Translations under genes and position numbers: made by a program
Assembly (NCBI GenBank): GCA_013396755.1
Contig: VWZF01007822.1
Location: 1,303,944 to 1,367,943, forward strand
Reading direction: 5' to 3'
Source: Sclerurus mexicanus
Taxonomy: Eukaryota > Chordata > Aves > Passeriformes > Furnariidae
Length of the DNA stretch: 64,000 bases
In this document: positions 1-13,980 of the stretch, in pieces
How positions within the stretch are numbered: position 1 is the stretch's first letter
How the letters are laid out: each line of letters starts with the position of its first letter
Notes under the pieces: model-generated
Database searches by the model: none
What the model saw: the letters and a program-made list of their open reading frames with translations, nothing else
Told to the model about the DNA's origin: nothing

Positions 1-3000
1 AATCATTAGGGATTGCAGGAATATAATATATAGAAATATTTTAATTATATACTATTCTGTCTTACAGCAAAGCTACTATGTGTAGGTACTCTTAGACGAT
101 TTTCAGCTGTTCCTCAAAGCAGTCAGTGGTAAAGCTCCTCTTAACCTTGTATTTTTTCTCAGACAGGAAGGCCTGCAAATATGAAGACACAGAATCAATG
201 TTAGAACTTGAAGACAAAGTTGGTTTCTGGTAGGCCTTTTTGGGCCCAGGATATTAACAATGTTGTAGGAAATATAGAAGGGGAAGGAGTGGATGCATTA
301 AATAGATCTTGGATGTTCAGCAAGGAGCTGGAGTTTCTTTCCCACTCTACAGTTAAAACAGTTTCTGCAGCAGGGTCCTTGTCTTATGCCACACGCACAC
401 ACATCTGATCTCCTGTCTGACGGCAGAGGAGGGACCAAAGCCACCATCTGCCATATGTTTTAAAATCTCATCCTTCTGAGAGCAGTCAGTGGTTTCTGTG
501 ATTCATACTTATGAGACAAAGAAGGGCAAAATGCATTATGTGTCCTTGGTAAACAGGGAAACTAGAGAAGCCTGAGAATTTGTCCAAGTAGCATGTAATT
601 TGAAAGGCTTGATTTCACCAAAACCAAGTGAAGCTAGTTTTGGGGTATTGTCAGCCTTGGGCAGAAAGTTGTGGGAGACATTCTAGCTTTTGAAAGAGTT
701 CAAAAGATGTTTATGTTTATTGAATATAAATATTAACACAAAAACATAAATATTTTTTGACTGAACCTATTATTCCACTTTTTTGTAGCAATATAATCTC
801 TCTATACAGGATACATATCTATCCAACCATTTATCCTTCTTACCTATCATATCAGATATTTCATTTTCTAAAACTTTCATAAAATATTAAGTCATTGATA
901 GCCTGTATTTTATATTTTGGGGACAAGTAGAAACAAATACTGGAGCAAGTAGTATATTTTTAATGCTTTTATGTTACCTATCCATAACTAAAAACAGTAA
1001 TTTTGCCCTCAGCCATGATTGCATGTTGTCCTTATAATTAACTAGAGACTTGTTATAACTTTGAGACTAAAACTAAACCTGCTCATTATTATTTTTTGCT
1101 ATTATTCATACCTTAGTTATATTCATCTTCTAAGTTTGCCAAGTTTAAAGGGCATCCTCATTTTAGAACAATAAGTGTATATCTGAATATCAGAAAACAC
1201 AGATTGATTTTTGTTTATCTCTAAAAATGACAATAAAATCTATCATAATAAATGGCATATGTAGACTTGGTATTTTAAACATCAGATGGTTGCATGATTT
1301 TAATCACCAACAACATAACTTCAGAATATTTTACAGTAATTAGAAACACTCTTAAAATAAAAAAGGAGATTAAAACTAGTTATTTTTGAAAATAATCTTT
1401 CAGCAACACAAGAAAGAGCATACAGCAAGTTTAAAAGATTTTTGCAGAAGAGAATTTATGAAAAAGAAAATTTATAAGTTATATTTTCTCAAATAATGGC
1501 TGCATATATTTAAAGATTCTTTTTTTTCACCTGGAAAATAGAAGCAAAAGACAGCTGGAAATGCACAGAACATTAGAGTTTAGGAAAAAAATAACTCTCA
1601 AGAGATGATTCATGCCCTGTTGCTCCTGCAGTATCAGAGGAAGTGTGCCCACTCTTTTTTAATTATTTTTTTCAGACACAAGAAGCATATCCCAAACAAG
1701 CTGTGAAAGAGAGTAGAAGAGATTTCAAGACCAAAATCTCCTCTGGTTATACGGACAGAGTTCTAGCATTTTAAGAAAGAAAATGAACAATTTTGCTCCA
1801 ACAATGATAAATCTACTTAATCTCATTCACTGAGATTAAAATACAAGTGATCCAAAATACTTGGTGCAATTTATTTTCACTTTGCCAGGCCAAATCCTGT
1901 TATGGTAGAGCTATTAAAAGTAGCCAAACTGAAAATCTATAGCTTCTTTGTGTGACCACAGCATGGTGAATGGACAGTTATTGTGGGGAAAGAGAATATG
2001 AGTTCCCATGAAAGAAGTGTTGAGATAATTCCCAGCTTTCACATTGAAGCTGTCTCTATGAGAACTGGATACACTGTGTGGAATGACATTTTAGGGCCAA
2101 ATGGTGTATCAATTTCTCAACCCTCTTAATAGCCTGAATTCTTGAGACAACTAGGTTTAGCTGCACATGTCTATCCACCTACCTTCAATAGTTTTGATCC
2201 TACTAGCTAATTTCATCCAAATTTCATAAAAGTGGATCTCTCAATCATAATAAATTATTTTGATTTTTATGAATATAGCTAGTGCCTTACACAAAACAAA
2301 ACTGGATTAATTTTTTTTACTATACGGGAAGTCTCCAGCAAAAACAACAGAAAGGTCAAACTCAGAACAAGCCATTGGAGAACGCACATGTATGAGAGCT
2401 CCAGGAATTTTGCTGATCAGTTTGCTTGCTTGCGTACTTCAGTTCTATTTGACTTAAATAAGCATGTTTGAAGTCTGAATATTCATCTTGTGAATTTTGC
2501 ATGGACAGTTAACTGGGAAAACTGGACTTGCTTTAATTTTGTAATAACATTATCCTTACCTCAACTGGAAATGATATAGATATTTAAAACTTATTTGTGG
2601 AGTTTGTATGAGGCAGGTAAGACCTTTTAAACTAGAGGTGAAGATCTCATAACCAGAGATCTACTCTTCTTCTAGCTAAACCTACAGCATGCCATCCTGC
2701 TGCTATCCTCGTGGTTCATGAGCTTTGCTTTTACTACTTGGGCAGAACCAGCACACAAATGCCTACCTCATACGTAGCTGCTGAGAAACATATATTTCTG
2801 ATGTGATAATATGGTATCTATTGCAGCAAGGTAGGGCATGAGACAGGGCTATTGTAATGCACCACACTGTACACAGGTGAAATAGGATATTTCCTGACCC
2901 AGCAGGAGGGAGCTAGGAGTACTCCAAAGAGGACAACTCTTACAGAGTCCAATCTGTCCATTGCAGGGAGCTCTGGGAAGGTGCATCTCTAGGTGCCAGT

Positions 3001-3690
3001 GTATTACCTAGAATAAAGAGGTGTGTATCACCTAGAATATGTGTACTGCAGGCAGTCATATGGTATGACTGTTGTATCTGGACAGCTCAAAAACAAAACA
3101 TTAACCATTCGTGGAATTCAGACTGTAAGGGACAGTGCAGTTGCTGTTTCTTTCCAGAAAAGAAGTCATTGTGTTCCAGTATCCTGCACCCGACAGTATC
3201 CAAAAACAAATGCTGACAGAGGAATATGAAAATATGACAGGTATGTTCAAATATTTTCTACTGACCTGTGCCTCAGGGATTTCCTGAGTGAGTACTCTGC
3301 AAGGTAATATTAATCTCATGTCTCCTCAGAGGTCTGTAGCTGAGGTGTCTACTGTAGGTTGTCTTTGCACTGAACAGTTCTCCTGACCTATTTCAGACAT
3401 TTATTTTAGGATGAGATGAATTGAGCCCACACTGGCCTATTTCTCTCCATCATTTGTGAAGGGCATTCAGATGATTGGCTCAGATGTCATTTGATAAGAT
3501 GCCACATTCCATTGTGCTTAATAATTCTCTGGTTATAAGGTTATATCTTTCTCAATACAGGCAAAACTATAGTTTCCACAATTTCCATAGCAAAAAAATT
3601 TCACAGTTTAATAAAAGACTGTGTAATAAGGGACTTCCTTTTACTTGTTTATCAGTTTGCCTCAGGTAGAGGAGCACAGGAAGAAAATGA
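1..3690. other. AT-rich non-coding DNA, no gene recognised
   Basis: I see no supported gene. Reading frames are short and broken by stops on both strands. The stretch is single-copy looking, with AT-rich runs around 700-1,600 and no recognisable transposon. A weak exon-like segment near 163-229 is treated as a finding only. An ATG-started frame near 3,023-3,229 overlaps an unrelated frame on the other strand, and neither resembles a known protein. Confidence 0.6.
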
Positions 3691-3759
3691 GATAATATTA
3701 AATGATTATGATTTCAGCGTACCAATAATCAGCTCATCAAGGATTTCAGTCATCCTAGG

Positions 3760-3775
3760 AAAAAAAAAAAAAAAA
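3760..3775. repeat. Poly-A run (A16)
   Basis: An uninterrupted run of 16 A on the plus strand. There is no recognisable retroposed sequence upstream of it, so it may simply be a mononucleotide microsatellite. Confidence 0.9.
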
Positions 3776-3789
3776 GAAGTTGGAAGTTT

Positions 3790-6700
3790 CTTGTAATAAG
3801 GCAATGACATATAAACTGAAGAGCCATAGGAAAGATTAAACTGAAAGATAAATGCTAATTATCAATGCTATTTTTAATCTATACATTACTAAATATTATC
3901 ATCCAACAACTTAATTTTAATTTTATACATTCCTACCTAAGCAGAAAGGTTGCTTCAAGGATTTCATCCTTAAATGATAAATAACAATTTTTAAAATTTT
4001 AACCAGTGGGTTTTTTGCTCCTTGTCCTCTCCTTACTTATTTATAGAAGGAAAAATAATATTTTTAATACCTTTACAAACTCATAAACAAGTACCCAAAG
4101 TAAACAGTGAGCAAAAAGAAGAGAAAGTGCCAGGGAAATAGAATGAATATGACCAGTAGGCTTTCACATCATCTTTTTTAGGCAACCATACCGTATATTT
4201 GAATGGCTGTATAAAAAAAAGGATGAAATATTGGAGGAGTTTAAATATTGTAAATAACTATGGACAGCTTGTACCATAGTGAGGGAGCCATTTAAATGCT
4301 AGCATATGAAGAGCTGAAATTGATATTTAGAAGAAATAAGCTCCTTGTGTTTATTTATTTGCCTCTGCATGGAAGATGGAGATGTTACTGCACTATTTTA
4401 CTTCTTCTCACACATCTTATTTTATGATTTATTTAGTTTGAATGTGGTAGTTGCCATATTGACCTACATGATTTCACAGTTTTTTGAGACATGGGCTGTT
4501 GCTGTCTAAACTCATATTGATTGGACTCAGGCCCATGGCACAGCTGATTTTACCAATAAAAATTTCATTTCAAATTCAACAAATTTTGTTCTATTTTGCA
4601 CTGAAAATATGAATCCTTTTTTATTATAACTACATAGTTTGTATCCACTGGAGTCATAATAGACTAATTTGTTTACTAAGCAAACAGAATGTAGAGTGAT
4701 AATAATCTTCTTTTGTGACACACTGGCAAATCTGTCATCTACATTAAACATTAAACATTAACTGCAAAAAAAAAAATCTTTTTTTTATGTTTGGAGCAGC
4801 TTTCACATCTCATGCTTTAACATGTGTTTTCTTTAACCAGCTTGCCATCTGTCAGGTCTATCACAAGTGTTCACCCACTTCACTGTAGCACCAGAATCAG
4901 CTGGGATAAATAACAACTGTTAGGGGACAATGGGAATTGCCTGTATGGTTTGTTCTTTGGTTTGTTCTTTAGCATCTTCATATCTGACAGCAAGCTCCTA
5001 GGCTTGTGGCTAGTATAGCTGCAAGGAAATGCCTGCAAGCGAAGCTTTCAAGGAGGTGGTGTAGACTCTTTGGAGATAGGATTGCTGAGCCCAGAGAATA
5101 TCTTCCCTAAATATATCAAGACCCACCTTAAATCTTACTATGTTTCCAGCATTTCAATGAGATTTTTCCAAACCCTCCTGACTTTTCAATAGCAAAGCTT
5201 CTCATTTTCAGTTTAATATTAAAATCAGCCAATTAACAACCATTAGTTCTTCTGCTACACTCTCTGTTACCTTAAATCCTGACATCTCCTCAGAGAATTC
5301 TAATTGTTTTTGCTTTCTGTTTTCTTTTTCTGTGAAATCAGTGCCTTCTGATCCAGGAGAAGACTGTCCCTGATAAACACACTGAACTCATTTCTGTGAA
5401 TACAAAACATATCTGTAAATCTTTGAATGTACTGGACAGATGGTTCTGCAGTGGTGATGCACTGATAAACAGTGATGGATCCCATTACTGCCTAAAAGTG
5501 CAGACTCAGGTTGCAATTACAACACAGATTTAACTGTGCAGTGTCTCAATTCCTTGATTCAGTTGCTGACTAGACATAGATGATTGGTGGCATCTGAGAT
5601 GCCTGAGGGAGATGGGGATGGGAGGTATCGTCGCAGATTTCTGTAGCGTGATATCTGATGAAATGCATGAGGGCACCTCACATGGCACCAGACAGCTACA
5701 ACATCCTAGTCAGCACAAAGAGAGCCTAGAGAGTTATTCAGTAAGCAGATAAAAGCACATATTTTAGAATAAGCTAATTGCTTTTTAAGCTGTATGGCTT
5801 GATCTCCATATACAAGCTTACTGACAGATGCTTAATCTTAAACTGAAAGCTTCTTCTAATACTTCTAATTCAATGTGACTCTCTGGGATTTGGACCAACC
5901 TCTATGTGGCACCAAAAGTCAAACAGGTGAGAAATTTATAAACTTAGCCCTGTTTTCTTAATCACATATCTACACTGAACTTTACTAATTGCAAATGAGT
6001 TTTCTGATTATAAGCTTAATTACGCTGTTTTTTCAAGAGAGGGTACTTTCCCCTTTTGAAGAGCTTAGAAATGCCACAGTGACATAAGCAAGCATCCTAA
6101 GGGATGAAAGAAAGGTAGGAAGTTTCACCTTTTCTACAATACATTGCCTCCAACCCAAGATGCCATGTGTGTTTCCAAGAAACTGTGACAGCAGAGATAC
6201 ATATGGAATAGGTGAAGATCCAATGGGTCTGTAACTAAATAAGTTTAAATTGTGCTTGGAGCCACGTGGAAAGCAGAATAGAAGTTCAACAGGTAAGAGG
6301 AACACATCTGAGAAATGCAGGGTGGAGGACAGAAAGGAATTTGATAATGTGTTGGAATGAGAAAGGTATCAGCATACTATGGGTAGTTTGGGTATGTAAT
6401 TTAAAGGATAACGTTTTTTCAACTTTTTTTTTCTCATCCATTTTCAGTAGTAATTTTAACCCAAAATTAACCACCATTATCTGAGTTACATAACTCAAGG
6501 TAGAATCCTAACAAGGAATAACACTTTTAATTTCTCACATGGCTTAAAGAGCATGGTTAGGTTTATTGAAGTTTTAGTTAGATAACAGTAAGAATAGACA
6601 TTTATTTTCTTACTTTCTTTAATGAATTTAAAGACTAAAACAGTGTCTCTAGTTGATTGCAACCAACACCCACTCTCCTTGAGGATGTGTATTCTCCATA

Positions 6701-7400
6701 CTCCACGTACTGTCCTTACTGCATGTACTCACCTACTCCTTCCTGCACCATGAAATGCTCTCCAGGCAGCTGGAGCTTTTCTGTTCACATACAACCTGCT
6801 TAAACTCATCAATGCAATGTTCAGAAGGTAGTAAGTTTTTGGTTAATGTTTTCTAGTATTGCTTAGACATTTATCTCACTTACAAATGAACAAGCTGCTC
6901 CAGATCTGATTACCAGCATCTACATTCTTCTCTCCACAGCTATTCGTACTACTTTTTCTAATGCATATAGTCATGTAAGTCTGTAATAAAACCTGAGATG
7001 CTGCATATTTATTTCTATTTTTCATGGTTTATTATCCTGACATTTCAAAGTGCTCTGCTTAAACTTCAATAAGTGTTGTATGATAGAGAAATCAAACTTT
7101 TACAAAAGAAATTGCTTCCATTAAATTTCAAAATAGACATAAAAATTAGTTTTAAAGCTATCTATGCTTCTTTCTAAATAACCTGTGCAAAGGCTGACTT
7201 GGGAAGGAAAGTCCTGTTCAGCATCTCTTCCTTATATTTGAATGTTATTTCATAACATGGATCTTCACTGTAGTATTTCAGAATTTACTATAGGTTGAAT
7301 TTGATTTGCAAGACCTTCAAATTACTGATGTTTTTTCCTCCCAGTGTCCAAAGCTACTTAATTACATAACAGATTGAGTAAAACCAAGTCTTGTAGGGTG
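3790..7400. other. AT-rich non-coding DNA, no gene recognised
   Basis: No supported gene or transposon. Minor local features are three near-tandem copies of ATTAAAC around 4,742-4,761 and an 11-12 bp direct duplication of GGTTTGTTCTT near 4,948-4,970. The small frames at 6,033-6,500 overlap each other on both strands, which is typical of chance. Confidence 0.6.
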
Positions 7401-7880
7401 CCTTCTGTAAATACAAATGCTTTATCTATTCTTTTTTTCCTTTCTCTTTTGTAACACCATTCTTTTTCCCTTACATTCCCTGTGATGTATTCATATATAA
7501 ACTGTCTCACAGTATAGCCACCATAAATATTTATTACCTGTGTAATCTTGTTCACTTTTATGTCTTTGTTTTATTCTGCATATTTGAACTATTCAGATAA
7601 TTATTCCTGTTACTAATATAGGTCTCCTTTTACCATATTTCTATTTCATATCAAATTTCTTTGATCTTCTTTATTTTCTTACATATCTTTCCTGCATTTA
7701 TATCCTCTGGCTAATATTCCTTTGGTTGATTTCTTTCCCCTGAAGCTTATTCCCAGGATTTTTCTCCTTTTCAACTCCTTTGTTCCTATTCACTACTAAT
7801 CCCCTGATTCCCTGCCTACACTCACCACCATATATTCTTCAGTCCCTTGCTGTTTTTCCACATCCCCTTCAGCAGACTGA
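7400..7880. other. Pyrimidine-rich (T/C) stretch
   Basis: The plus strand is strongly enriched in T and C, especially around 7,425-7,480 and 7,610-7,870, with only short interruptions. It is not a simple tandem repeat. No gene is seen in it. Such strand-asymmetric tracts are common in introns and intergenic DNA. Confidence 0.45.
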
Positions 7881-10800
7881 TAATGCATTTTTAAGTGAAA
7901 CTAAGAAACCTTAATACTACTCTGATTCTTCCTGGTTTTAGGCTTGGGAGAGAGCTAGAAGCAAGATGGGAAGGGAAAATAAGGTAGGGAGGAATGGGAG
8001 AGGAACAGCTGAGAAGAGACAGAAATGCAAACTTGATAGCACTTCACAGGCTGTTTATTTCCCAAAGACTGTCCTCTCAGCTGGGTGGCAGAGCAATGTG
8101 AGCCACCAGATGTGCGATTTTAACACTGGTGTCAGCAAGAGCTGTTCATGCAGCTTTTGGCCAGCAAATGGAGTGGGACATCATTGCTTTTCTCTGCAGC
8201 CAGGATGCACCCCAGTAACTCATCAATTCAAGGAACTAGGAAACAGAGCAAGATAAGCAAACAAAGACTAGAACTATCTTTTGTGAGGACAAGAATATAG
8301 ATGGAAAATCTACCATATGGTAGTAGAAAAGTGGTTGTCTGGCTTGTTTAAGGGAAGCCGTGTACTTATTGACAAGTAAAGGCTGCTGCAACAAATTGAA
8401 CTCTGATGGCAGAGACACCTTAACTAAGTCCAGTACTGCATGGCACTTCTGCAGTGCCCTAACCCCATACGTAGCCACAAAGACTCAATTTTCCATGGTT
8501 ATCACCTCAAGTATCCCTTACTCGTGTTCTTAAACATACATGGCATTGAGTTGCAGATTTGCATGTCTGAGTTTCTAGAGATTTAGTGTGCACAAGTGGT
8601 ATGGACATTTTCAAGGATCCATAGTATGAAAAATAAGGGTTTCTGTTGAATAAAATGCTGTTCAGTAATGGTAGGAAATTGGTTTCCCTGAAAATAAAGT
8701 GTATAGCAAAAAAGGAAGAATATATTCATTTCTTTTAGGGTAGTGAGTAGCATAGATGAGAATAGGGCTCAGAAAGGGACTTAACCCCTGTGCAAACACT
8801 TCTAAGATTTAGGTATTACATTTATTTAGCAAAATTCAGGCAGAATGATTATTCACCTGATATTCCTTTCAAAAAATTGCCCTGCTGTGTTATATGTGAC
8901 ACAATTAACAAAACATTACAGTGTGTTTCAATGAATCCAGATATATGCAATTTTCTCCAAAGTGTGATTAAAGAAATGATTGGAGGGCAAATGGAACAGC
9001 TTTTACTGGGACAGCTAACAATGAGACACATTGGGTTCTTATTATCTGCTATTAGCTTTGGCTTTGAGTAGGAGAAAAGTACATTTTAGAAACCATTCAG
9101 TGTCCTATTTTAATAAGTCCTGAAACATGCCAGTTGGTAAGAAAGTTGACTATTTATTTTATTTCACTCAGTATTCTCACAAAAATATGGAGCCTATGGA
9201 AAGCTGCTCCAAAAGATGTGTTTAAAGGGTCAGCTCAGGACAAATCTCTACTTATTCCACCAAGGAGCAGAGATATTAGCAATACATGGAGCTGGAGTTA
9301 ATGCTCTAATTTCAGGCTTGAAAACTTGGTTCTTCTTTTGACATTAGAGTAGAACTCTTATAAAATCTTTGGCAAGTCTTACACAACTTTAAAAGCCTTG
9401 GCAGCTAGGCACTGTCTTACTTACTAGTTTGGATCTTTGTTTCTTTCTACTTAATTTTCCAGCGTCCATTTAGAATGGCGTGTGAGTTCATCATTGTGCT
9501 GATGGCACTGATGCCCCAGCTAATGCTGTCCACTGCAGATTAGGTGCCCAGTTTCCCCTATGGCAGTTTATCTTATATTTTAAGGCAAGCAGCAAACTAT
9601 TACCATTTCCAGGTGGCATGCAAGACTATCTTTTTCTTCCTCAAGTGTACAAACCTAAGCCTGCTGGGAGGAGGTCACGAGGAGTGAGGCAATTCTATCT
9701 CTCAAAGAAGCAAGTCTCTGTTGAGCAGCTGCCCTGAACTTCTGCTGAACTTGGACCTTGAGAAGGGGGAACCTCTATCTCCCTGGTCTTTCACAAGAGG
9801 TTATGTCTCCCAGCTCTGGGCTGACCCAACCTTACACCATTCAAAATGTACCAGCCTGTGGCACCACACACCAGAGACCATCTATCCCTGATCTAGATAC
9901 TATCATAACACAAATAATGAGAAATGTGCTGTGTAAGCTGTGATGTGATCCCTCTCTGGAGTGCTAAAAGCCTTTTGCTTCTCCACATTATTCTTTGGAG
10001 GTGAGGATGCCCACAGTACTATTCTAGACAATTGGCTTTCAATTTCACTCCTCTTTTGTGAGGACACTGAGTTCTTTCTTTCTGCTTTCAAAACTCAGCT
10101 TTCTATTTTTCCTTCCACTTATTGACTGTATAGTACTTTCTGCTTAACTGAAAGCTTTTGTAGCTGACTGAGTAAAGCTCTGTATTTGTGACAGGCCTGG
10201 AGGGTTAAGAACATTTTCCTTGGGGAAGAACTTAATAGTATTTCCTACCACAAGAGAACTTGAAATCGTCTTTAGGAAATTAGAACAATTTATTTTGTGG
10301 CACTGCAAAATGTGTCTGAGATGAGTCAAGAGCCACAATAAAGAACCACTTGCCTCTACCTAAAATCTCAACCCTTCTCCTGGAAAGCAAATCAATCCTG
10401 TCATTCCCCTGACTTGTTAAGGGAGCCTACCCTCAGTCTCTATCAGCTTCCTCTGAGCTCCTGCTTAGAATGTTATTAGCCATTGTTTGGTGTTCCACTA
10501 CAGCTTTTAGTAATACATAGCATGCAGATTCCCCAGAGAAATCCAGAGGGTTTTAACAAAGTGCTAGTGGAAGAATGAGACAGATGTAGGTCCAACAGCT
10601 ATTGATGATCACTAAGAACTTGCTTAGAAAGAAGAGTCTACAGGAGATAGCACTTGCCTTCTAGATAGGATTAGGAAAGATGAGGTTACAAGGAAGGCAG
10701 TGTCTTTGGTTTTACAGCAGCTAATTTCACTACTCTGCACCTATGACTAAGTCCACACCCATGTACATTTGAGATTTGAATTTTATTTTGCACTACCCTC

Positions 10801-13540
10801 ACTATTTTCTTGCAGTTAGAAATCCCTAAGAAAATCAGAAATGAAGTGAAGACTGGAAATACCCACATTCCTGTACAGGTCAAACTCATTGCCCAACTCC
10901 TGGGTCAGAAATGATATTTTCTATGTAGCTGGTTCACTACTACTTATCCTGCCATTTCTATGCCTACTGATCATTTTTAAAGCTGCTTCCTTTTTGTTGA
11001 AATAACCAGCAGTGGTAGAGCCACTGGGCTTTGATTTCCTCTTGCAGAGAAGGCTCAGGTCTCAGTTGCCACCTTTGATGTTTCCTGTACTACTAATGAC
11101 TACCGTGGAGCTCCTCTCTGTGGGAGCTATGACACACAGAGCCATTTCACTACTGCTGTGAGACACATTTAGTAGAGTTCCTTGAGTGTATATATAACAC
11201 TAAAAGAGTAGGCCCAGATAAATCAAGGCACATAATTCTATACAGATTTCAGAAAACATTTTCTATTAACCTGTGTAAAAAAATGCATCTGAAAATGCCA
11301 CTGGTTTAAGAAGGGTAAGTGGCAGGAGCCATTTGATGTACCAGCTTACTACCAAGAGAGCCAGTAAATATTGCAGAACTATTCTCTAAGACTCATACAT
11401 AAATTAAAACTAATAAAGACACCTATTATAACATCCAATCCAGATTCATATTCCCAAAAATCAGTTATGATAGTACATCTGAAACATTCCCTTTTTATAT
11501 CAGTAATCTCAATAGTTATGAACTTTTTATAATCTCCTATTGTTGAGAAAAATTTACAGGAGTATTATGACAAAAAAAAATAGTAACTCCAAGTTGGAAC
11601 ACAGATATTTTTAAATGCGTGACAAGGCTAAAAGTTTTACTTCCTGACAAAACCTTCACTATCACTGAAATCCTTTTTTAATATCAGAATAGCACTGGAG
11701 ATGCTGAGTAGTCACAAAGCAGCAAGAACTAGACGTTCCTTTCACAAGCTTTTGGAGCTGGATTTAGGTGCCTGACTGCAGGCACATGTGGAAGCTTTAA
11801 CCATCACTTCAAACTGGCTATTTTAGACCTATCATCTCTCTTGGATACTGTAGACCATGTGGTTCTGCTGACACATCATGAGAATGTTCTTGAAATAGAT
11901 AGATACACTCTTAAATCATTATTTTCCATTCATTCCATATGGTCTAGGTGCCCTTGACATAATTTAAAAATACAGTTCAGCAGCACAATTTAAGATAAAC
12001 CACTACCAATAAGCCAAGCAATTTAAAGTCTCATATCCCCTTCACCTTCTAACAAATCCCCCCCCAACTCACCATTCCTCTTAACCTTCCTGGAGGAAAA
12101 AAAGTAAAAGGGAAAAATGAACTCAGCAATGCACCTTAAAAAATCATTTGAAATTATACTGTCATTGAGTAGTAGAGTTTGCTGAGATATTGGGTCTATA
12201 ACATCACTGTATTATAAAAAACAAGTTGCAGACACCACAATCCTTCAAATGCAGATGATGAATTAAATATATAATTTTGGATAAGTACACAGTGATGCCA
12301 TTGTTGTCTGTTCCTTCTGCCTCACAGTTCCCCCCTGCAATTTTCTCTGCAATGGGCCTATATATAGCATTTCTTAAATCCCAGAATCATTCCCATATGA
12401 AGTTCTCTAGGAGGCTACTTTGTCATTTTTTTAAATCTTCAGCTTTACATGAATTGTGTCCTTATTAAAAGTCACTTCAGCAGTTAAGAGTCTGTTCACA
12501 CGACGGGCTCAAATCAAGCCCTTCATGGGAAGTTACACACTGCAGTGCCTGCATCCTCCCGACAGCAGTTTTTTATCACTGTTTCAAATGATCCAGCCAC
12601 AGCAGTCAATCTGTAAGCATTTTACACTTACTTTTCCTAGGTGCAAACAGCGAAGAATTGGGCCTTCCATCACTTCCAGTTTTTCTAAGGCTTCAGCAAA
12701 CCGGGCAACATTTTGCCCCTTGTTTCACCCCTGAAACTACATCCCTGCCACAGGTTCACAGCAGCGTAACTGAGCACAGCACCTGGCAAAGAGCCCAGAA
12801 TTTGACCCAGCAGGTTTATGGCGTATGGAGATGATATTAACACTCATCATGAGCCAAATCTGCACTCTGGCTGCTCAATAAAAATTCTACCACCTCCATC
12901 ATTGTATTTAACCTCTTATATTAACAAGAAAGCAGGCCAGACTGATCACAGAGGAAAAGTTAGCCCAGAAAATTTACTGTTTATCAGCCACAACCATTTG
13001 CATTTTGTAACCTTTTTTTTGTTATGAATAACCCCTTGAGTAACAGGAACTTAACGGTGACAGGTGGATTAGCAACATTTCACTACACATTTAGAGTATT
13101 TATTAAATTTACCATGTGATAGCAGATGCACTTGAAAAATATAATCAGAGCGAAATTTTCACTTCAAATTAACACAAAGAGTTTACTTAAGTATAGTAAA
13201 CATCTTAACAAACAACTGATTTTCACTGTCATGGCCAACACTTTTTTGGGTTTTTTTTGCATAGAAATCTTTGTGAACTAATCTTATTTTCTCACCTGAA
13301 AGACTAAAATAAAATAAGGCAAAATTTAAACAAAAATAACAAGAGCATTTAATTCAGATCAATATTTAATTTATTTTTGGGACTTAGCTGTTTCTGTCAT
13401 AAAGTCTGAGCATTTTAATAAAGAACATCAAGATCTTTTGAGACACGGAAGGATTTCACACAATGTAAAAGATGAGAAACATAATTCATTTGTTGAGTGG
13501 TCAGCATGCAGTGGCAGAACGGTCACAATTCATTTTCTTG
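7880..13540. other. Non-coding DNA, no gene recognised
   Basis: Single-copy looking DNA. A slightly GC-richer block at about 8,040-8,240 holds a 96-codon ATG frame that resembles nothing known and has a stop-free shadow on the other strand. No transposon is recognised. The stretch 12,020-13,030 carries several short overlapping frames with no protein-like character. AT content rises again from 13,030. Confidence 0.55.
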
Positions 13541-13544
13541 CCTG

Positions 13545-13980
13545 TATTCAGCTAGCTCTAATTACCCAGAAGGTATAATAGTAAATGAAGTGAAACAAAC
13601 GTACCATACATTGAATTGATCCCTGACTTTATCTATACTATCCTGCCAAGCTCCTTACTGCTATTTCTTCAGCCATATTACAGTGTATGACTAACAGCTG
13701 AACACAACAGCACTAGTGCTGGGCTAAATTAACATCAATTAGCATTTAAATTGCATGTTTAAATTAGTGCATTAATGGGTGCATGCAATTTATAACTCTC
13801 TCCCCCTCCACTTCCAGCCTTATCTAGTGCTAGAGATTTGTCAGACAGCTGGTATCAATCTGCCTAATCTCAGACTTAGAATGACTGCTCGTCTGCATAC
13901 ATTTAGCTGGCACGCACTGATTAAAGGGAAATTCTTATAGGTTGGCTTTAAATTTACAATGTAGTGTGACACACATCTTA
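13545..13980. promoter_or_regulatory. Candidate conserved enhancer-like block with homeodomain and POU-type sites
   Basis: The block has non-simple sequence with many homeodomain-type cores: TAATTA at 13,559-13,564, CAATTAG at 13,737-13,742 and ATTAATGG at 13,771-13,778. It also holds a perfect inverted pair, AAATTGCATG at 13,748-13,757 and CATGCAATTT at 13,782-13,791, which resembles two octamer (POU) half-degenerate sites facing each other 24 bp apart. No open frame runs through it. This composition is typical of vertebrate developmental enhancers, but conservation itself cannot be seen from one sequence. Confidence 0.35.
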
